From Falsihalocynthiibacter sp042445055 (lineage in GTDB: Bacteria; Pseudomonadota; Alphaproteobacteria; Rhodobacterales; Rhodobacteraceae), in assembly GCF_042445055.1 (NCBI RefSeq), contig NZ_CP170339.1, positions 744,001 to 808,000 of the forward strand: 64,000 nucleotides of DNA, given 5' to 3'. Below, piece by piece: positions 15,713 to 24,860 of the stretch. Position 1 is the stretch's first letter. Every line of letters starts with the position of its first letter. Both the position numbers and the translations under genes were made by a program. The notes beneath the pieces are model-generated. The model searched no databases. It had not been told where the DNA came from and saw only the letters and a list, made by a program, of their open reading frames with translations.

Positions 15713-17134
15713 CTAAGCGGCGCTTCCGCCTACAGTTAGGCCGCCAATCAAGAGGGTTGGCTGGCCGACACCAACGGGCACCCATTGTCCAGCCTTGCCG
15801 CAATTCCCAATTCCTGGATCAAGGGCCATATCATTCCCGATTGCGCGGATTTGCTTCATCGCTTGAGGGCCATCGCCTATGAGAGTGGCGCCTTTGACCG
15901 GCTCGCCAACCACACCGTTCTTGACGCGGTAAGCCTCGGTGCATGAGAACACGAACTTACCAGAAGTGATATCAACCTGACCGCCGCCGAACCCAACGGC
16001 GTAGATTCCGTCTTTTACGTCCGCGACGATGTCCTTGGGGTCTGCATCGCCATTGGTCATATATGTATTTGTCATGCGCGGCATGGGAGTGTGGGCATAG
16101 CTTTCCCGCCGTCCATTCCCCGTGGGGGCCACTCCCATAAGTCGTGCGTTTTGACGGTCCTGCATATAGCCAACGAGAATTCCGTCCTCGATCAATGTAT
16201 TCTTGCCGCTTGGCGTGCCTTCGTCATCAAAGCTGATAGAGCCGCGACGATCTGGAATAGTGCCGTCATCCATCACTGTTACGCCTTTGGCGGCTACTTG
16301 TTGACCGACGAGGCCGCTGAATGCGGAGGTGCCTTTGCGGTTGAAATCCCCCTCAAGCCCGTGTCCGACAGCTTCGTGAAGTAGAATTCCGGGCCAGCCC
16401 GCGCCAAGTGCTACGTCCATGATGCCCGCAGGGGCAGGGACCGCGCGTAAATTCACCAACGCAATTCGCAGGGCCTCTCTTGCCACAGACTGCCAGTGCT
16501 CGGGCTCAAGCAGGCCTGTCAGCGCGGCGCGTCCGCCGCCGCCCATGCCACCGGATTCGCGGCGGCCATTTTCCTCGACAATGACCGAAATATTCAGGCG
16601 GCTCATTGGGCGGGCGTCGCGGACGAGCAAACCGTCGGGGCGAAGGATTTCCACTTCCTGCATAGAGGCCGCCAACGTTGCCGATACTTGGACGATCCGT
16701 TTGTCGAGGGCGCGTGTGAAAGCGTCGATCTCTTTGAGGAGATCAATCTTCACGGGGAAGGTGGCCTGCGCAATCGGGTTCACATCGGAATAGAGCCGTT
16801 GATTCGTCTGAACGGGCGCTTCTGCGAGGGTGCCGCCGCCATTTCCAACCGCAAGGCGCGCCGTTTCGGCCGCGCGCAGCATTGCTTTGATCGAAACTTC
16901 GGTAGAATGGGCAAAGCCAGAAGTTTCTCCGCGTACTGCGCGGAGGCCAAACCCCTCACTCGCGTCATAGCTCGCGGTTTTTACTCGCCCATCGTCAAAC
17001 ACGAGTGCTTCGGAGCTGCGGCGTTCAAGAAACAGTTCGCCATCATCTGCACCTTCTGTCGCGCTTTGCAAAATTTTCAACGCCTCATCTTGATCCAATG
17101 TAGTATCAAACGGGCGAAAACGGGCGTCGGACAT
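15713..17134 (-). CDS. tldD: Metalloprotease TldD
   Basis: TldD forms a heterodimeric zinc protease with TldE (PmbA) that degrades or trims peptides; the partner is not in this window. The 473-residue protein has the zinc motif HEAVGHGLEGD (HExxxH), the downstream RRESYAHTPMPRMTNTY segment and the C-terminal GNCGKAGQWVPVGVGQP, all typical. The start ATG has GGAGAA upstream. It is transcribed away from the cytochrome oxidase operon, and the 180-base space between them must hold both promoters. Confidence 0.95.
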   Translation of the reverse strand: MSDARFRPFDTTLDQDEALKILQSATEGADDGELFLERRSSEALVFDDGRVKTASYDASEGFGLRAVRGETSGFAHSTEVSIKAMLRAAETARLAVGNGGGTLAEAPVQTNQRLYSDVNPIAQATFPVKIDLLKEIDAFTRALDKRIVQVSATLAASMQEVEILRPDGLLVRDARPMSRLNISVIVEENGRRESGGMGGGGRAALTGLLEPEHWQSVAREALRIALVNLRAVPAPAGIMDVALGAGWPGILLHEAVGHGLEGDFNRKGTSAFSGLVGQQVAAKGVTVMDDGTIPDRRGSISFDDEGTPSGKNTLIEDGILVGYMQDRQNARLMGVAPTGNGRRESYAHTPMPRMTNTYMTNGDADPKDIVADVKDGIYAVGFGGGQVDITSGKFVFSCTEAYRVKNGVVGEPVKGATLIGDGPQAMKQIRAIGNDMALDPGIGNCGKAGQWVPVGVGQPTLLIGGLTVGGSAA

Positions 17135-17314
17135 GGGGGTTCTCCGGTTTTTTCGCCATTAAACAGGCGAAGCGGCTGTATGCCGCATTTAAATTTGCTT
17201 GTTCTACTGCGTCTAATATGGTTTTTGGCGCAACAAAGACAATGGGATTCCAGCCAAAGGGCAGGATGAAAGCGATAGCCGGGGGCCACAGGCCCAAGCG
17301 AACAGGAAATAACT

Positions 17315-18235
17315 ATGCGATTTTTGACCAAATTTTCAGCCCTCTCAGCTTCGGCTCTTGCGGTTGCAAGTGCTGCCAAAGCTCAAGATGCGTTGGGTGA
17401 TCTCGAAGTTATAGGTAAGCCTCTCGAGAAAGGGATCGGCTTTCAGCCTGCGGCGACTGAGCTTGCGCGTGAGCTTCAATGGCTCGACGGAATGATTCTT
17501 TGGATCATCACCGCGATTGTTATTTTTGTGACTGCTTTGATCCTTTGGATCATGTTCCGCTATTCTGCAAAACGTAACCCGAAGCCCGCAACGTTCACGC
17601 ACAACTCGCCTCTTGAGGTGGCATGGACATTGATCCCGATCGTGATTCTGATCTTTATCGGTGCGTTCTCGCTTCCTGTTCTGTTTAAACAGCAAACCAT
17701 CCCGACTGCGGATGTGACCATCAAGGCCACAGGCAGCAAATGGTTCTGGACATATGAGTATGTGGACCACGGATTTGAGTTCGACAGCTATATGATCGGT
17801 CAGCCAGCCTCCCTCGGCGACGAAGACGGCGACGTAACACCATATGTTCGCGATGCGGCAATGGACGCGATGCTTGAGCGTAACGGCTATTCTCCTGAAG
17901 ATTTCCTTCTGGCGACGACAACTGCTGTTGTTATTCCTGTGAACAAAACAATCGTTGTTCAGACAACTGGTGCGGACGTTATCCATAGCTGGGCTATGCC
18001 TGCGTTTGGTGTGAAGCAGGACGCTGTTCCTGGCCGTTTGGCTGAACTCTGGTTTAAGGCCGAGAAAGAAGGCGTATACTTTGGTCAGTGTTCAGAGCTT
18101 TGCGGCAAAGACCACTCCTATATGCCCATCACAGTTAAGGTCGTGAGCGAAGAAGCCTACGAAGAGTGGCTAAAAGGCGCAGTCGACGAGTACGCAGGGA
18201 CACCGCTGCCGCTTACTGTTGCGTCGAACGACTAA
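17315..18235 (+). CDS. ctaC: Cytochrome c oxidase subunit II
   Basis: This subunit of the aa3-type oxidase takes electrons from cytochrome c through the CuA centre. The 306-residue protein has a signal peptide (to about residue 23, AKAQ), two membrane helices (about 60-85 and 100-120) and a periplasmic cupredoxin domain. The CuA ligands are in VIHSWAMPAFGVK and FGQCSELCGKDHSYMPI (two Cys, Glu, His, Met). The start is ATG with AGGAA 7 bases upstream. It is the first gene of a long plus-strand oxidase operon; subunit I is not in the window. Confidence 0.97.
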   Translation: MRFLTKFSALSASALAVASAAKAQDALGDLEVIGKPLEKGIGFQPAATELARELQWLDGMILWIITAIVIFVTALILWIMFRYSAKRNPKPATFTHNSPLEVAWTLIPIVILIFIGAFSLPVLFKQQTIPTADVTIKATGSKWFWTYEYVDHGFEFDSYMIGQPASLGDEDGDVTPYVRDAAMDAMLERNGYSPEDFLLATTTAVVIPVNKTIVVQTTGADVIHSWAMPAFGVKQDAVPGRLAELWFKAEKEGVYFGQCSELCGKDHSYMPITVKVVSEEAYEEWLKGAVDEYAGTPLPLTVASND

Positions 18236-18255
18236 ACGCTGATCCAATCTGAACG

Positions 18256-18279
18256 AGCGGTGCCTTACGGGGCGCCGCT
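18256..18279 (+). promoter_or_regulatory. Stem-loop between ctaC and ctaB
   Basis: A 9-bp stem (AGCGGTGCC with GGCGCCGCT, one G-T pair) surrounds a 6-base loop and starts 20 bases after the ctaC stop. No T-run follows, so it is more likely an mRNA-processing or stability element, setting structural-subunit levels above those of the assembly genes, than a full terminator. Confidence 0.45.
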
Positions 18280-18314
18280 ATCTTGACTAATTATAAGGCC
18301 CAAAGGGACCTCTA

Positions 18315-19259
18315 ATGAGCGACGCGAGTATACAAACTCAATTGAACGCCAATGAAGGCGACGCAGGCTTTCGCGACTTTGTTGCGCTGCTGAAGCCGCG
18401 CGTGATGTCGCTTGTGGTGTTTACGGCGTTGGTTGGCGTTCTCGTTGCGCCTACGCCAGTGCATCCGTTTATCGTTTTCACATCTATCCTTTTCATCGCG
18501 CTGGGTGGTGGTGCTTCTGGCGCATTGAATATGTGGTGGGATGCCGACATCGACCGCTTGATGAAGCGCACACAGTCGCGCCCTATTCCAGCAGGTAAAA
18601 TTGCAGAGGGTGAGGCGCTAGGCTTTGGCATGGCGCTCTCGGGCATTTCTGTTGTCATGCTCGGGCTGGCGGCGAATTTTGTGGCTGCGGCAATTCTTGC
18701 GTTTACGATCTTTTTCTACGTGGTGATCTATACCATGTGGCTTAAGCGCTGGACCCCACAGAACATCGTGATTGGTGGTGCGGCTGGCGCGTTCCCTCCG
18801 ATGATTGGATGGGCGGTTGCGACGGGCGGCATTTCGATTGAGTCGATCCTTATGTTTGCGATCGTATTTATGTGGACACCGCCGCACTTTTGGGCGCTGG
18901 CGCTCTTTATGAATGATGACTACAGCAAGGCCAAAGTGCCCATGCTAACCGTCACGCATGGCCGCAAGTCCACCCGCAAACATATCTTGGTCTACACACT
19001 CTTGCTTGCTCCGGTTGCGTTGAGCGCGAGCTTTACGACAATTGGCGGGCCGATCTATTTCGCGGTGTCACTTATTCTGAACGCACTCTTTATCAAAGGC
19101 GCGATTGACCTTTGGAAGCGCGATGAAACAACCGCCGAAGCAGATAAATATCTGCGCGAGCGCAAGTTCTTCAAGTTGTCACTCTACTATCTGTTCCTGC
19201 ATTTCACTGCACTGCTTATCCAAGCCGCAGTCGATCTATCATGGGGAGCGATACTCTAA
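18315..19259 (+). CDS. ctaB: Protoheme IX farnesyltransferase
   Basis: CtaB adds a farnesyl chain to heme B to make heme O, the precursor of heme A for the oxidase. The 314-residue UbiA-family membrane protein has about eight or nine helices, the Asp-rich motif NMWWDADIDRLMKRT and the second loop DDYSKAKVPMLTVTHG. The start has GGGACC upstream. Its TAA stop overlaps the ATG of the next small gene by one base, a sign of translational coupling. Position between ctaC and ctaG is standard for the order. Confidence 0.96.
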   Translation: MSDASIQTQLNANEGDAGFRDFVALLKPRVMSLVVFTALVGVLVAPTPVHPFIVFTSILFIALGGGASGALNMWWDADIDRLMKRTQSRPIPAGKIAEGEALGFGMALSGISVVMLGLAANFVAAAILAFTIFFYVVIYTMWLKRWTPQNIVIGGAAGAFPPMIGWAVATGGISIESILMFAIVFMWTPPHFWALALFMNDDYSKAKVPMLTVTHGRKSTRKHILVYTLLLAPVALSASFTTIGGPIYFAVSLILNALFIKGAIDLWKRDETTAEADKYLRERKFFKLSLYYLFLHFTALLIQAAVDLSWGAIL

Positions 19260-19453
19260 TGGCTCCTCGTGTAGAACATGAATTGCACAAGCGCCGGCTG
19301 GGGCGGAATGTCGGGCTTGGGCTCGTGCTGCTTGGCTTTGTTGCGATTGTATTTGCTCTGACTTTGGCCAAAGTACAACGTGGCGAGCCCATCGAAGCTT
19401 ATGACCATACGCCCAGCCGTACATTGGAACCTCAGGCCGGAGACAGTAACTAA
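19259..19453 (+). CDS. Small single-pass membrane protein of the cytochrome oxidase operon (CoxF-like)
   Basis: A 64-residue protein with a basic N-terminus (PRVEHELHKRRLGRN), one membrane helix (VGLGLVLLGFVAIVFALTLAKV) and a short acidic periplasmic tail. Start and stop each overlap the neighbours by one base (TAATG at both ends), so it is translated as part of the ctaB-ctaG unit. A small gene at this place is usual in Paracoccus and relatives. Its job is not known to me; an assembly or stability role in the oxidase is inferred from the coupling only. Confidence 0.8.
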   Translation: MAPRVEHELHKRRLGRNVGLGLVLLGFVAIVFALTLAKVQRGEPIEAYDHTPSRTLEPQAGDSN

Positions 19454-20028
19454 TGGCAATGCAAAATACGCAAAGAACCGCAATGTACGCTGTTGGTGTT
19501 GTTGTTCTGATGGGGGCGTTGGCTTGGGCGTCTGTGCCATTCTATAGCTGGTTCTGCCGCGTCACCGGATTTGGCGGGACAACGGCAGTTGCGGAAGGCG
19601 GCGCAGATGAGATTCTAGATCAGATGATCACGATCCGTTTCGACGGCACGGTTTCGCCTGATCTGGATTGGGAATTCAAACCTGTTGTACGTCAGATGGA
19701 CATCCGGATCGGCGAAACAGGCCTAGCTTTCTACGAAGCAACAAATCCAACAGATCGCCCAATCGCGGGGACAGCAGCTTATAACGTTGCCCCATACGAA
19801 GCGGGTGGCTTCTTTACAAAAATCGACTGCTTCTGCTTTACCGAACAGGTACTGCAGCCGGGCGAATCCGTCATGATGCCCGTGAGCTTCTATGTTGATC
19901 CAGAAATCGTAACGGATAGGGATGCAAAATACGTGCATCACATTACCCTGTCCTATACGTTCTACGAAACCGAACTGCCTGAAGATGTAGCAAGCCTATC
20001 TGCTACATCCGAGGCGAATGTTAACTAA
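19453..20028 (+). CDS. ctaG: Cytochrome c oxidase assembly protein CtaG (Cox11)
   Basis: Cox11-type chaperone that inserts copper into the CuB site of subunit I. The 191-residue protein has one N-terminal membrane helix (TAMYAVGVVVLMGALAWASVPFYSWFC) and a periplasmic Ig-like domain. The copper-binding motif is in FFTKIDCFCFTEQ (CxC), and MMPVSFYVDP is typical of the family. It overlaps the small gene before it by one base and is followed after 20 bases by subunit III. Confidence 0.96.
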   Translation: MAMQNTQRTAMYAVGVVVLMGALAWASVPFYSWFCRVTGFGGTTAVAEGGADEILDQMITIRFDGTVSPDLDWEFKPVVRQMDIRIGETGLAFYEATNPTDRPIAGTAAYNVAPYEAGGFFTKIDCFCFTEQVLQPGESVMMPVSFYVDPEIVTDRDAKYVHHITLSYTFYETELPEDVASLSATSEANVN

Positions 20029-20048
20029 GTCCCAAACAGGGGATCCCT

Positions 20049-20849
20049 ATGGCACACGCTAAAAACCACGACTATCACATTCTCAGCCCCTCGATCCTGC
20101 CATTCCTTGGCGCGATAGCGGGATTTGTTATGCTCTTTGGCGCCGTTCTTTGGATGCACGGCATTACAGCATTTATGTTCTTTATCGGCCTCGTCGCCGT
20201 TCTCTATGTGATGTACGCATGGTGGGCAGAAGTGATCGTCGAAGCAAACCAAGGCGACCACACACCGGTCGTAAAAATCGGTCTGCGCTATGGCGTGATT
20301 ATGTTCATCATGTCCGAGGTAATGTTCTTTGCCGCTTGGTTCTGGAGCTTCTTCAAGCACGCAATGTACCCGATGGGGCCTGAATCTCCTGCTGTTGACG
20401 GCGTTTGGCCGCCCGTTGGTATCGAGACTTTCGATCCTTGGCACCTGCCGCTCATCAACACGCTGATCCTGCTGTGTTCCGGTGCCGCTGCAACATGGGC
20501 GCACCACGCAATTGCGCATGAAAACAACCGCAAAGACCTTGTTACTGGCCTTGCGATTGCGATTGCCCTTGGTGCGATCTTTACTGTCTTCCAGATTTAC
20601 GAATACAGCCACGCTACGTTCGGTTTCTCTGGCAACATCTACGGCGCGAACTTCTTCATGGCGACTGGTTTCCACGGTTTCCACGTGGTCATCGGTACGA
20701 TCTTCCTCGCTGTTTGCCTTATCCGCGCAATGAACGGTGCCTTCACACCTGAAAGCCACGTAGGCTTTGAGGCTGCCGCTTGGTACTGGCACTTTGTTGA
20801 CGTTGTTTGGCTTTTCCTCTTTGCGGCTGTTTACGTTTGGGGTGGCTAA
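20049..20849 (+). CDS. ctaE: Cytochrome c oxidase subunit III
   Basis: Subunit III of the aa3 oxidase, 266 residues with seven membrane helices, which stabilises the catalytic core and the proton uptake path. Typical segments are HDYHILSPSILPFLGAI at the N-terminus, EVMFFAAWFWSFF in the middle with its conserved Glu, and AAWYWHFVDVVWLFLFAAVY at the C-terminus. GGGGAT precedes the start. A short hairpin with TTT follows about 30 bases downstream and may reduce read-through into surf1. Confidence 0.97.
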   Translation: MAHAKNHDYHILSPSILPFLGAIAGFVMLFGAVLWMHGITAFMFFIGLVAVLYVMYAWWAEVIVEANQGDHTPVVKIGLRYGVIMFIMSEVMFFAAWFWSFFKHAMYPMGPESPAVDGVWPPVGIETFDPWHLPLINTLILLCSGAAATWAHHAIAHENNRKDLVTGLAIAIALGAIFTVFQIYEYSHATFGFSGNIYGANFFMATGFHGFHVVIGTIFLAVCLIRAMNGAFTPESHVGFEAAAWYWHFVDVVWLFLFAAVYVWGG

Positions 20850-20880
20850 GCGTCCGAAGTACGGATGAATAAAAAATTAG

Positions 20881-20905
20881 AGGCGCGGGCATGGTCCGCG
20901 CCTTT
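20881..20905 (+). terminator. Partial terminator between ctaE and surf1
   Basis: A perfect 8-bp G/C stem (AGGCGCGG with CCGCGCCT, 7-base loop) is followed by only three T. It probably attenuates rather than ends transcription, since surf1 and thrC follow closely with no clear promoter. Confidence 0.55.
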
Positions 20906-20932
20906 ACAGTTCAAGAAGTGAGGCTGCTTGTT

Positions 20933-21610
20933 ATGCGGCGCAACATGCTCCTACCGTTGATATTTGGATTGCTTGGTACTGCGATCCTTTGTTCGTTGGG
21001 AACATGGCAACTCAAGCGCATGGCTTGGAAAACCGAGGTCCTCGCCGCAATTGATGCCAAGATACTCGCGGAACCCGTACCCATTCCATTAAGTGTTTCA
21101 CAAGACGAGGATCAGTTTCTTCCCGTCCGTGCCACTGGTTCCATTGGCCCCGAAGAAATTACGATACTTGCGAGTGTTCAAAAAGTCGGCCCCGGCTATC
21201 GGGTGATCGCGCCGTTTGAAATGACGGATGGTCGGCGCATCCTCTTGGATCGTGGATTCGTTGCAATCCCTGCCAAAGACGCCCCACGCCCCAAGGTCGA
21301 AGCAACCATAACCGGCAATCTATTGTGGCCGGATGAGTTGAACAGCTCCACCCCATCGCCAGACACCGAGGCGGGAGTATGGTTTGCACGGGATATCCCT
21401 GCATTGGCGGAGGCACTCAATACTGAGCCGATCCTCATGGTGCAGCGCGAAACCACAGAGGAAAACCTTGTAACTACACCATTTCCTGTCGATTCTTCTG
21501 GTATTCCCAACAAGCATCTGGAGTATGTTGTGACTTGGTTTGGGTTGGCAATTGTATGGTTAGGGATGACAGCGTTCTTTCTGTGGCGTATCAGGCATAG
21601 AAGCGTCTAA
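20933..21610 (+). CDS. SURF1 family cytochrome oxidase assembly protein
   Basis: SURF1 proteins bind heme A and help its insertion into the oxidase. The protein of about 225 residues has a membrane helix at each end and the signatures LGTWQLKRMAWK near the N-terminus, RILLDRGFVAIP in the middle and HLEYVVTWFGLAIVWLGM at the C-terminus. I chose the start MRRNMLL because homologues begin this way; the longer reading would start inside the hairpin that follows ctaE. It is the last assembly gene of the oxidase operon before thrC. Confidence 0.9.
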   Translation: MRRNMLLPLIFGLLGTAILCSLGTWQLKRMAWKTEVLAAIDAKILAEPVPIPLSVSQDEDQFLPVRATGSIGPEEITILASVQKVGPGYRVIAPFEMTDGRRILLDRGFVAIPAKDAPRPKVEATITGNLLWPDELNSSTPSPDTEAGVWFARDIPALAEALNTEPILMVQRETTEENLVTTPFPVDSSGIPNKHLEYVVTWFGLAIVWLGMTAFFLWRIRHRSV

Positions 21611-21623
21611 AGGCGAGAGTAAA

Positions 21624-23009
21624 ATGCACTATGTTTCTACAAGGGGCCAAGCGCCCGAATTGAATTTTGAAGATGCCATGATGACTGGTCTTGCGCGCGA
21701 CGGCGGGCTCTATGTACCAGCAGAAATTCCTACCATGTCGCCGGATGACATCGCCGCATTGGCTGGCAAATCCTACGAAGAGATCGCATTCATCGTGATG
21801 CGCCCATTTATTGGCGACACATTTAGCGATCAAGAATTCAAAGACATCATTGCGCGCGCCTACGCAGGCTTTCGTCACGAAGCCCGCGCACCTATGGTGC
21901 AACTGGCACAGAACCACTTCCTGCTAGAGCTTTTCCATGGCCCGACATTGGCGTTCAAAGACTTCGCGATGCAGCTCATTGGTCAGTTGTTTCAAGCGTC
22001 TTTGTCACGCTCGGGCGAGCGCGTCACGATCGTTGGCGCGACGTCTGGAGATACTGGCTCTGCCGCGATCGAAGCGTTTCGTGGCTTATCGAATGTCGAT
22101 GTGTTTATCCTGTTTCCGCATGGGCGCGTTTCGGAAATTCAGCGTCGCCAGATGACGACACCCGCTGATAGCAACGTACACGCCTTGGCCGTGGACGGTG
22201 ATTTTGACGACTGCCAAGCGCGTCTCAAGGATATGTTCAACGATTTTGAATTCCGCGAAGGTGTGAAGCTTGCTGGCGTGAATTCAATCAACTGGGCACG
22301 TGTCTTGGCGCAGGTTGTTTACTATTTTTCCTCGGCTGTCGCGCTTGGTGCACCACATCGCGAGGTTTCATTCACCGTCCCGACAGGAAATTTCGGGGAT
22401 ATTTTCGCGGGCTACATCGCCAAGAAAATGGGCCTTCCTATTCGTGAGTTGGTGATCGCGACCAATCAGAACGATATCCTTCACCGCACGATGGAAACGG
22501 GTGCCTACACCAAGGCCGAGACCGTTCCATCGAGCAGCCCCAGCATGGACATTCAAGTCTCAAGTAATTTTGAGCGCGCGCTCTTTGATATGTATGGTCG
22601 TGATGGAAATGCGGTCGCCCAGCTTATGGAAGAGTTGAAATCCGGAAGCTTTAAGATTTCCCAAGGCCCCCTTGAGGCGCTTCGCGAGACTTTCTCTTCG
22701 GGCCGCGTATCCGAAGAAGAGTGTGCCGCGACCATCAAAGAGATGGCAGAAACGACGGGCGAGGTCTTGTGCCCTCACACTGCGGTGGCGGTGAAGGTTG
22801 CCAAGGCGCACTTGGGCGAAGTCCCCATGATAACACTTTCAACGGCGCATCCTGCTAAGTTCCCTGCGGCAGTTGAAGCCGCTTGCGGAATAGTGCCTGA
22901 TCTTCCGCCGCATATGGCGGACCTCGCAGACAAGCCAGAGCGCGTCACGCGTGTTCCGAATGATCTCTCGGCGCTTCAGGCGCTTGTTCACGAAAGGCGC
23001 GCCCTTTGA
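21624..23009 (+). CDS. thrC: Threonine synthase
   Basis: PLP enzyme that converts O-phosphohomoserine to threonine in the cytoplasm. The 461-residue length fits the longer class. PLP is bound by the Lys in LAFKDFAMQLIGQLF; GATSGDTGSAAIEAF and VPTGNFGDIFAGY are the phosphate-binding and active-site loops. It starts 13 bases after surf1, and its stop overlaps the TTG start of the M16 peptidase by four bases. The lysC gene in this window belongs to the same amino-acid family but is in another operon. Confidence 0.97.
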   Translation: MHYVSTRGQAPELNFEDAMMTGLARDGGLYVPAEIPTMSPDDIAALAGKSYEEIAFIVMRPFIGDTFSDQEFKDIIARAYAGFRHEARAPMVQLAQNHFLLELFHGPTLAFKDFAMQLIGQLFQASLSRSGERVTIVGATSGDTGSAAIEAFRGLSNVDVFILFPHGRVSEIQRRQMTTPADSNVHALAVDGDFDDCQARLKDMFNDFEFREGVKLAGVNSINWARVLAQVVYYFSSAVALGAPHREVSFTVPTGNFGDIFAGYIAKKMGLPIRELVIATNQNDILHRTMETGAYTKAETVPSSSPSMDIQVSSNFERALFDMYGRDGNAVAQLMEELKSGSFKISQGPLEALRETFSSGRVSEEECAATIKEMAETTGEVLCPHTAVAVKVAKAHLGEVPMITLSTAHPAKFPAAVEAACGIVPDLPPHMADLADKPERVTRVPNDLSALQALVHERRAL

Positions 23010-24268
23010 CTTGCCAGCTAACCACCCTAGACAACGGGTTCCGCATCGTTTCCGAAAACATGCCGGGCCTAAAGAGTGCGAGTATTGGCATTTGGGTCAT
23101 GGCTGGCGGTCGTCACGAGCGACTTGAACAAAACGGTATTGCTCACTTTCTTGAACATATGGCGTTCAAGGGGACGACGACCCGCAGCAGCCTTCAGATT
23201 GCCGAAGCGATCGAAGATGTGGGCGGTTATATCAATGCCTACACCAGCCGCGAAATGACCGCATACTATGTGCGCGTGCTCGGCGAGGATGTTGGGCTTG
23301 GGCTCGATGTGATTTCCGACATCCTGCTAAACCCGACCTTTGATCCCGAGGAAATCGAGATCGAGCGCGGCGTAATCCTTCAGGAGATCGGCCAAGCACT
23401 AGATACGCCCGATGATGTGATTTTCGATTGGCTTCAGGGGGCATCCTATCCCAAGCAACCCATCGGACGCACAATTCTAGGCCCTGCAGAGCGGGTTCAG
23501 AATTTCACGCGGCAGGACTTGGCAGGTTTTGTTCACGAGCGTTACGGCCCCGCCCAGATGATCCTCTCGGCCGCGGGTGATGTTGACCATGCCGCACTGG
23601 TCGAGGACGCGACACGTTTGTTTGGGCATCTGACCAATCGCGTGAGTGAAGTTGAAGTTCCCGCAGAGTTCATTGGCGGCCAAAAACGTGTCGAGAAGGA
23701 TCTAGAGCAGGCGCATTTTGCGCTCTGCTTTGATGGCCCCGGATACCGTGACGATGCAATCTACACCAGTCAGATCCTTGCTTCGGCACTTGGCGGTGGT
23801 ATGTCGAGCCGACTGTTTCAGGAAGTCCGTGAGAAACGCGGGCTTTGCTACACGATTTTTGCGCAGGCTGGTGCGTTCTCGGATGGTGGAACAACCACGA
23901 TTTATGCTGGAACTGCGGGCAATCAACTTGCCGCTTTGGCAGATATTACAGCCACCGAAATTCGTCGTGCTGCCGAAGATATGAGCGATATCGAGATTGA
24001 TCGTGCTCGCGCACAGATGAAAGCTGGTTTGCTGATGGGGCTGGAAAGCCCGTCGAGCCGTGCAGAGCGCCTCGCGCGTCTTGTGTCGATTTGGGGGCGG
24101 GTGCCAGACTTGGCCGAGACCGTTGCCAAGGTTGATGCCGTTTCACGTCATGACGTAACAGATATGGCGCGTCAAATGTCGGAAGAACCGCGTATCTCCC
24201 TTGCGACATATGGACCAGAAGCAATGTCTGTATCTGTCGATGATATTCGCGAGCGATTGGTTGGTTGA
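23006..24268 (+). CDS. M16 family zinc peptidase (processing peptidase-like)
   Basis: A 420-residue inverzincin. The inverted zinc motif is in NGIAHFLEHMAFKGT (HxxEH), with the third ligand expected in the EIEIERGVILQEI helix. Both halves of the M16 fold are present, and the RxxY-type VREKRGLCYTIFA lies in the second. The likely start is TTG, overlapping the thrC stop (TTGA), which gives the N-terminus MTCQLTTLDNGFR usual for the family. Its natural substrates in Rhodobacterales are not known. The order thrC-M16-acetyltransferase-GlcD-type oxidase is common in the group. Confidence 0.94.
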   Translation: MTCQLTTLDNGFRIVSENMPGLKSASIGIWVMAGGRHERLEQNGIAHFLEHMAFKGTTTRSSLQIAEAIEDVGGYINAYTSREMTAYYVRVLGEDVGLGLDVISDILLNPTFDPEEIEIERGVILQEIGQALDTPDDVIFDWLQGASYPKQPIGRTILGPAERVQNFTRQDLAGFVHERYGPAQMILSAAGDVDHAALVEDATRLFGHLTNRVSEVEVPAEFIGGQKRVEKDLEQAHFALCFDGPGYRDDAIYTSQILASALGGGMSSRLFQEVREKRGLCYTIFAQAGAFSDGGTTTIYAGTAGNQLAALADITATEIRRAAEDMSDIEIDRARAQMKAGLLMGLESPSSRAERLARLVSIWGRVPDLAETVAKVDAVSRHDVTDMARQMSEEPRISLATYGPEAMSVSVDDIRERLVG

Positions 24269-24852
24269 TGTTGCTGCGACGCAAGAAAGTCTTCATTGAA
24301 TCCGAGCGCATGACGCTGCGCTTGCCGCAGCATTCAGACTATCGAAGTTGGGCAGCATTACGCCATGCGAGCCAAGAGCATCTGGCGCCGTGGGAGCCAG
24401 CATGGTCCGCAGATCATCTGACTCGAAAGGCGTTCACAAATCGAGTGTATTGGGCCCAGAGATCGGTGATTTCCGGTACTGCTTTGCCGCTGTTTCTAAC
24501 GCTTCGCCAGACTGGAGATGTGTTAGGCGCGGTGACGTTGGACAATATTCGTCGTGGACCATCACAGGCGGGCACGCTCGGCTATTGGATCGGCGCGAAA
24601 TACGCGCGTCAGGGGTATATGCGCGAGGGTATTGAGGCGCTGACGCATTACGCGTTCACCGTTCTTGACTTGTCGCGACTGGAAGCTGCGTGTTTGCCCG
24701 AAAATAGAGCTTCGCGCGGGGTTCTGGAACGCTCGGGTTTCAAATACGAGGGTGTGGCGCAGAGCTACCTGCAAATTGCGGGGCGCTGGCGTAATCACGT
24801 GCTTTATGCCAACCTGCGTGGCGATCGTCGCGGTAAAACCGGAGTTCGTTAG
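24268..24852 (+). CDS. GNAT acetyltransferase, RimJ/RimL-like
   Basis: A 194-residue GNAT protein: LPQHSDYRSWAALRHAS at the N-terminus, acetyl-CoA-binding region IGAKYARQGYMREGIEAL and the C-terminal CLPENRASRGVLERSGFK. This pattern is that of ribosomal-protein N-terminal acetyltransferases such as RimJ, but the family is broad and the target cannot be read from the sequence. Its ATG overlaps the TGA of the M16 peptidase gene (TGATG), which is why I prefer it to the TTG one codon earlier. Confidence 0.87.
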   Translation: MLLRRKKVFIESERMTLRLPQHSDYRSWAALRHASQEHLAPWEPAWSADHLTRKAFTNRVYWAQRSVISGTALPLFLTLRQTGDVLGAVTLDNIRRGPSQAGTLGYWIGAKYARQGYMREGIEALTHYAFTVLDLSRLEAACLPENRASRGVLERSGFKYEGVAQSYLQIAGRWRNHVLYANLRGDRRGKTGVR

Positions 24853-24860
24853 GGGGCAAA

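Noticed and set aside
20025..20792. 255-codon minus-strand frame opposite ctaE
   Set aside because: Mirror of cytochrome oxidase subunit III, with no ribosome-binding site and no recognisable domain.
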